Source of the DNA: Candidatus Methanomethylicaceae archaeon
GTDB lineage: Archaea > Thermoproteota > Methanomethylicia > Methanomethylicales > Methanomethylicaceae
Length of the DNA stretch: 42,446 nt
Direction of reading: 5' to 3'
NCBI GenBank assembly: GCA_025057955.1
Contig: JANXER010000010.1
Location: 1-42,446 of the forward strand
Shown: positions 40,207 through 42,446 of the stretch, one piece after another
Layout of the letters: each line of letters starts with the position of its first letter
How positions within the stretch are numbered: position 1 is the stretch's first letter
Position numbers and translations under genes: made by a program
Notes under the pieces: generated by a model
Told to the model about the DNA's origin: nothing
Database searches by the model: none
What the model saw: the letters and a program-made list of their open reading frames with translations, nothing else

Positions 40207-42446
40207 TTAAAACTCCCTAAGCAACTCGCTAGTATTAGTATAAGTGAAGTTGAAATAGCCCATCTCACCATAGTTTGGATATCTTCCCAATTCAAAATTG
40301 TAAACTCTTATCGTGCAATTTGCTGGTACATGAGAGACATTTGAAACCATTCTTATCCATATGGAGTTCCAATCCTCTGTATCAGAAATTCCTGAGAACT
40401 CAACATTTAGAACTGTTGGATATGAGATGAAGGCAATGCCAACATCATCTATTCTAGCAGTAATTAGAAACATATCCATTGGATTTAAACATCCTATATC
40501 GAAGACAATTTTAAGACTATAGTTAGTGCTAGGCGATAGTGTAACAGGTATGCCATTTCTAAAGAAGTATCCAACTGTTGTACCCATCCAACCGCTGCCA
40601 GCATTATTATCATTATATAGCACTGATATGTCATTACCTAAAGCATCAGCCAATATAAGTCTCACTGAGTACAAGACCACATTGCTATAGTTTCCATAGT
40701 TGTATAAACCGCTTGGTCCCAGTTCAAATCTCCAAGCAAAGCTAGCCAAAGCTCCACCCCATGAGCTTGGAGAGGAGAAATTAGTAAAGAAGGTTACATT
40801 CAATCTATGGAAGGAATGATCGAAATGTCTATCATCAATTAATATACAGAATGATCCTCCACCACTTCCACCTGGGTTTCCATTTCTTGAATCGTAAAAT
40901 GGACCATCTATCTTTATAAAACCTGTTGGAAATATGGCACCATATAAAATATGATTAGTTCCATTCAAAAATATTAAATCCACTGATGAAGCTAAGGGTC
41001 TGTATACTGAGTTTGGAAGAGTATAGTTACCACTATATAGTGGAATTTCTGATGACCATGTTCCATCGTAATATCTATAGGCTAAGCCAGTGGATATTTG
41101 ATATACTATGAAGATTCTTTCTGCTATAAAAGTTAAAGTTGGATATCTCATATTTGTGGGAGATGGTATATTCACCAAAGTATTATTGGATGTAAAATAA
41201 TAAACATATGAATACATGTTGGTAGAATTTACAAATGTAAATATTACGCGATTATTATAAGGATCTGGAGCTGAGGAAAGCTCTGCCATGCTTGCTCCAG
41301 AGCCAATGGTAAAATTGCCATGGCCATACCAATTTCCAGGCTCTGGATTCCATCCATATATTCTCGTATATTGAAGACTATCCCCCCTTATAAATATAGT
41401 ATATATGGCATTAGTATTGGGTTGTAGTGACATGGAAACTCTCGTCTCAAGAGTGATGGATTCTCTATACAAATCATTGGGTGAAGTGCTTGATCCCTCA
41501 TAGTTATACCAATTGCTCCTAATTGAAGGATCTGCATTGGGAATACATCTAATAAATTGTATTCTTAATCTATTCGCCCCCGAGGGAGCTTGATAATACC
41601 AAGCTACAGCTGGCCTCTCATCCTTTGAAGAATAAGTGCGAAATGCAAAGTCCCAAGTTGGTTGAGGAGTCCAAGTTGAGCCTCCATTATTGCTTATAAG
41701 AGCTGATCCATTTGCATATGGATTTGCTGTAGAATAGTAAAACATCCAACTATTTGAAGCTGTGCTATACCTAGAGTACACTACTATCCAATATACTTCG
41801 GAAACATTGAGATAAGCAGGGGTGTTAAAAATACAATCATACCATCGCACTGTGGTTATTACACTAGACTCTATTCTTCCAGAAGTAATAATGCCAGTTG
41901 AAGACATATCAGGAAGTGAACCATTGCTCCTTCTAATCTCTATGTAAAGATGATCAGTAGGCGCAGTTACACCTATGGTAAACAAGAAGAGCATCACTCC
42001 ACTTAATACGTTTGAAGAAGGTCTGAAGGATTGAGCTGCAAAATAATTGCCATAGACGTTATAGTATGTTGTTGTGGAATTGTTGCTTTGATCTAATGAA
42101 GTGAGATATGGATATAGAGCTATAGCTGGTCTATTAAGTGTTACTCCAGTAACACTATGTAATGTAACTCTAGCACCAGCAGTCCAGCCAAACCATCCTG
42201 GAATTCTAAAGCAAAAATGAACATTTGGGGATATTGACCAAGCAGTTGTATATGCCCATCCTCCAAGGCTTCCAACATAGGAGCTATTAACATAAGCCCA
42301 AGAAAATGTTCCATTGGTGCGAAGAAGAAGAGCATAATGATATCCTTTTTTAAGTTCAGCATTTATATTTACGCTCACCCATGAGAATGTGCTTGGAACG
42401 CTTGTTAATACCGCTGAGGCTACGAGTCCAACTGGACTCAAGTCAG
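40207..42446 (-). CDS. Large repeat-containing extracellular protein, 5' end outside window
   Basis: At least 745 residues, Ser/Thr/Asn/Tyr-rich, with many N-glycosylation sequons. The visible start is inside a domain. Next comes a block beginning AAQSFRPSSNVLSGVMLFLF and ending with WDFAFRTYS, which looks like a choice-of-anchor/jelly-roll type module; the end of an earlier copy precedes it (YALLLRTNGTFSWAYV ... VHFCFRI). A propeller-like middle (MRYPTLTFIAERIFIVYQ) and a C-terminal repeat follow. The frame ends at TAA 40207-40209 inside that repeat. It is probably secreted or cell-surface, but the signal peptide would lie beyond the window. No function can be named. Confidence 0.7.
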   Translation of the reverse strand, partial: DLSPVGLVASAVLTSVPSTFSWVSVNINAELKKGYHYALLLRTNGTFSWAYVNSSYVGSLGGWAYTTAWSISPNVHFCFRIPGWFGWTAGARVTLHSVTGVTLNRPAIALYPYLTSLDQSNNSTTTYYNVYGNYFAAQSFRPSSNVLSGVMLFLFTIGVTAPTDHLYIEIRRSNGSLPDMSSTGIITSGRIESSVITTVRWYDCIFNTPAYLNVSEVYWIVVYSRYSTASNSWMFYYSTANPYANGSALISNNGGSTWTPQPTWDFAFRTYSSKDERPAVAWYYQAPSGANRLRIQFIRCIPNADPSIRSNWYNYEGSSTSPNDLYRESITLETRVSMSLQPNTNAIYTIFIRGDSLQYTRIYGWNPEPGNWYGHGNFTIGSGASMAELSSAPDPYNNRVIFTFVNSTNMYSYVYYFTSNNTLVNIPSPTNMRYPTLTFIAERIFIVYQISTGLAYRYYDGTWSSEIPLYSGNYTLPNSVYRPLASSVDLIFLNGTNHILYGAIFPTGFIKIDGPFYDSRNGNPGGSGGGSFCILIDDRHFDHSFHRLNVTFFTNFSSPSSWGGALASFAWRFELGPSGLYNYGNYSNVVLYSVRLILADALGNDISVLYNDNNAGSGWMGTTVGYFFRNGIPVTLSPSTNYSLKIVFDIGCLNPMDMFLITARIDDVGIAFISYPTVLNVEFSGISDTEDWNSIWIRMVSNVSHVPANCTIRVYNFELGRYPNYGEMGYFNFTYTNTSELLREF

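Noticed and set aside
40140-40240. Possible BHB intron removing the TAA in the surface protein
   Set aside because: The inverted repeat GGAGTTT/AAACTCC is present, but no 4-bp central helix with two opposing 3-nt bulges can be formed around it in any register I tried.
1-42446. CRISPR arrays, insertion sequences, rRNA genes, integrase attachment sites
   Set aside because: No regularly spaced repeats, transposase-like proteins or rRNA-like stretches were seen. The tRNA genes are not followed by partial tRNA duplications that I could recognise.

Overview
The window is archaeal chromosomal DNA, AT-rich and densely coded. Support for Archaea comes from the replication set (Orc1/Cdc6, clamp-loader subunits RfcL and RfcS, a Gins23-type GINS protein, MCM, Hel308), an archaeal CCA-adding enzyme, RNase Z, TrmG10, the UPF0200 and UPF0201 families, TATA-box promoters with probable leaderless starts, and tRNAs without encoded CCA, two of which carry bulge-helix-bulge (BHB) introns. 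Frequent TTG and GTG starts and the intron types suggest a TACK-type lineage. I cannot name the group from sequence alone.

Layout. 1-2287: end of a GPN-loop GTPase, a COG1340 coiled-coil protein and a DUF373 membrane protein. 2284-4401 (minus): two radical SAM genes of PflA type. The second is split in the DNA but becomes intact if a 22-nt BHB intron is removed. 4472-7264: PRPP synthetase, a tRNA G10 methyltransferase and RNase Z. 7246-8958 (minus): a TIM-barrel isomerase-like protein, UPF0201 and UPF0200. 9006-14260: 2'-5' RNA ligase-type phosphodiesterase, CCA-adding enzyme, a COG2112 kinase-like protein, a Hef-like SF2 helicase, and a wHTH/zinc/nuclease-like protein. 14257-18662 (minus): a type IV pilus-like operon (two pilins, an ATPase, two TadB/TadC-like membrane proteins). 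18736-20517: tRNA-Glu, a CDF transporter with three C-terminal domains (minus), and tRNA-His with a 14-nt intron. 20539-25985: a DUF362 ferredoxin protein, a THUMP protein, Orc1/Cdc6, a small wHTH protein and the molybdopterin genes moaC-moaB-mobB-moaA. 25963-34764: rfcL/rfcS (minus), then Gins23, MCM with two inteins, and Hel308. 34803-37267: nicotinate phosphoribosyltransferase and enolase. 37307-38935: tRNA-Pro, a flavodoxin, tRNA-Gly with a 15-nt intron, and a V4R protein. 38882-42446 (minus): BioY behind a BirA-like operator, then a large repeat-containing surface protein with an in-frame stop.

How the parts work together. Several groups belong to shared processes: replication (Cdc6, RfcL/S, GINS, MCM, Hel308), tRNA maturation (RNase Z, CCA enzyme, TrmG10, ThpR, THUMP) and molybdopterin synthesis. 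The strongest unusual signal is the mRNA intron at 2919-2940. It has the same BHB geometry as the two tRNA introns, and its removal restores a full COG1313 radical SAM protein across the start of the CX3CX2C cluster motif. Other notable points are the two MCM inteins 23 residues apart (the larger with an apparently dead homing endonuclease), the BirA-like operator that encloses the bioY TATA box, the likely ATT start of Hel308, and the in-frame TAA inside a repeat of the surface protein.
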